The notes under the pieces were generated by a model. The model was given only the letters and a program-made list of their open reading frames with translations, ran no database searches and was not told the DNA's origin. Made by a program: the position numbers and the translations under genes. DNA of 10,962 nt from Clostridia bacterium. Lineage in GTDB: Bacteria; Bacillota; Clostridia; Christensenellales; Aristaeellaceae. Below, piece by piece: positions 10,954 through 10,962 of this stretch. Each line of letters opens with the position of its first letter. Position 1 is the first letter of the stretch. The stretch lies in contig JAFUGB010000019.1 in the NCBI GenBank assembly GCA_017469605.1, positions 1 to 10,962 on the forward strand. Direction: 5' to 3'.

Positions 10954-10962
10954 GAGGGAGCG
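10951..10962 (-). CDS. 3' end of the DGR variable target protein (partial)
   Basis: Only four codons are visible: CGC TCC CTC TGA, giving R-S-L-stop. CGCTCCC is exactly the end of the TR, in the frame in which TR reads ...CRPRS, and the position upstream of avd is where DGR target genes normally sit. The gene should encode a C-type-lectin-fold receptor-binding or tail-tip protein. The identification is by context and seven shared bases only; the gene lies outside the window. Confidence 0.6.
   Translation of the reverse strand, partial: RSL

Noticed and set aside
1..10962. tRNA, rRNA, CRISPR array or insertion sequence
   Set aside because: No tRNA-like cloverleaf, rRNA segment, regularly spaced repeat-spacer array or transposase was seen. 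The repeats present are promoter, leader and hairpin modules.

Overview
The window reads as part of a high-GC temperate bacteriophage or prophage of a Gram-positive Bacillota, most likely a gut Clostridia (Oscillospiraceae/Lachnospiraceae type). The grounds are strong AGGAGG ribosome sites at nearly every start, consensus TTGACA-17-TATAAT promoters, an LLH-family holin, a GH25-CHAP-SH3b endolysin and a short tyrosine recombinase. The taxonomic placement is inference; the phage nature is well supported.

Layout. (1) 1-4817, + strand: nine small genes, mostly of unknown function, driven by three related promoters and cut by repeated intergenic modules. These modules are a 122-bp promoter/leader duplication, a 68-bp double-hairpin repeat, a GCCCGC...GCGGGC hairpin at two ribosome sites, and a 36-nt start-associated leader found ahead of six genes. 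The last gene encodes a probable ribbon-helix-helix regulator whose own promoter carries the ACGGGGTACAC box found in the other two promoters. (2) 4818-5089: a convergent intergenic region between two intrinsic terminators, with an inverted pair of sites that recur at the integrase start. (3) 5090-5916, - strand: a small Cys-rich protein and a catalytic-domain-only tyrosine recombinase, separated by a terminator from the lysis cassette. (4) 6006-8604, - strand: lysis cassette (51-aa membrane protein, endolysin, 109-aa membrane protein, LLH holin). (5) 8601-10962, - strand: a diversity-generating retroelement (DGR), consisting of an RT with an unusual C-terminal extension, a 264-nt structured spacer, the template repeat (TR), avd, and at the very edge the last four codons of what should be the variable target protein.

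How it works together. Transcription of the right half runs from the target gene (mostly outside the window) through avd, TR, RT and the lysis genes, with overlapping stop/start codons from RT to endolysin. From what is known of DGRs, the RT with Avd copies the TR RNA with adenine mutagenesis, and the cDNA replaces the variable repeat (VR) of a host-recognition protein. The phage would thus diversify its receptor-binding tip. The left block looks like an early/accessory module under one small repressor. Its repeat structure suggests shuffling and fusion of small genes.

The DGR identification rests on four independent signals: RT motif IGNLTSQ plus YMDD, an Avd-type helix bundle, an Asn(AAC)-rich TR, and a matching VR tail. 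The most novel points are the RT extension, the start-associated leader whose sequence reappears in frame inside inter-domain linkers, and the three int-proximal sites.
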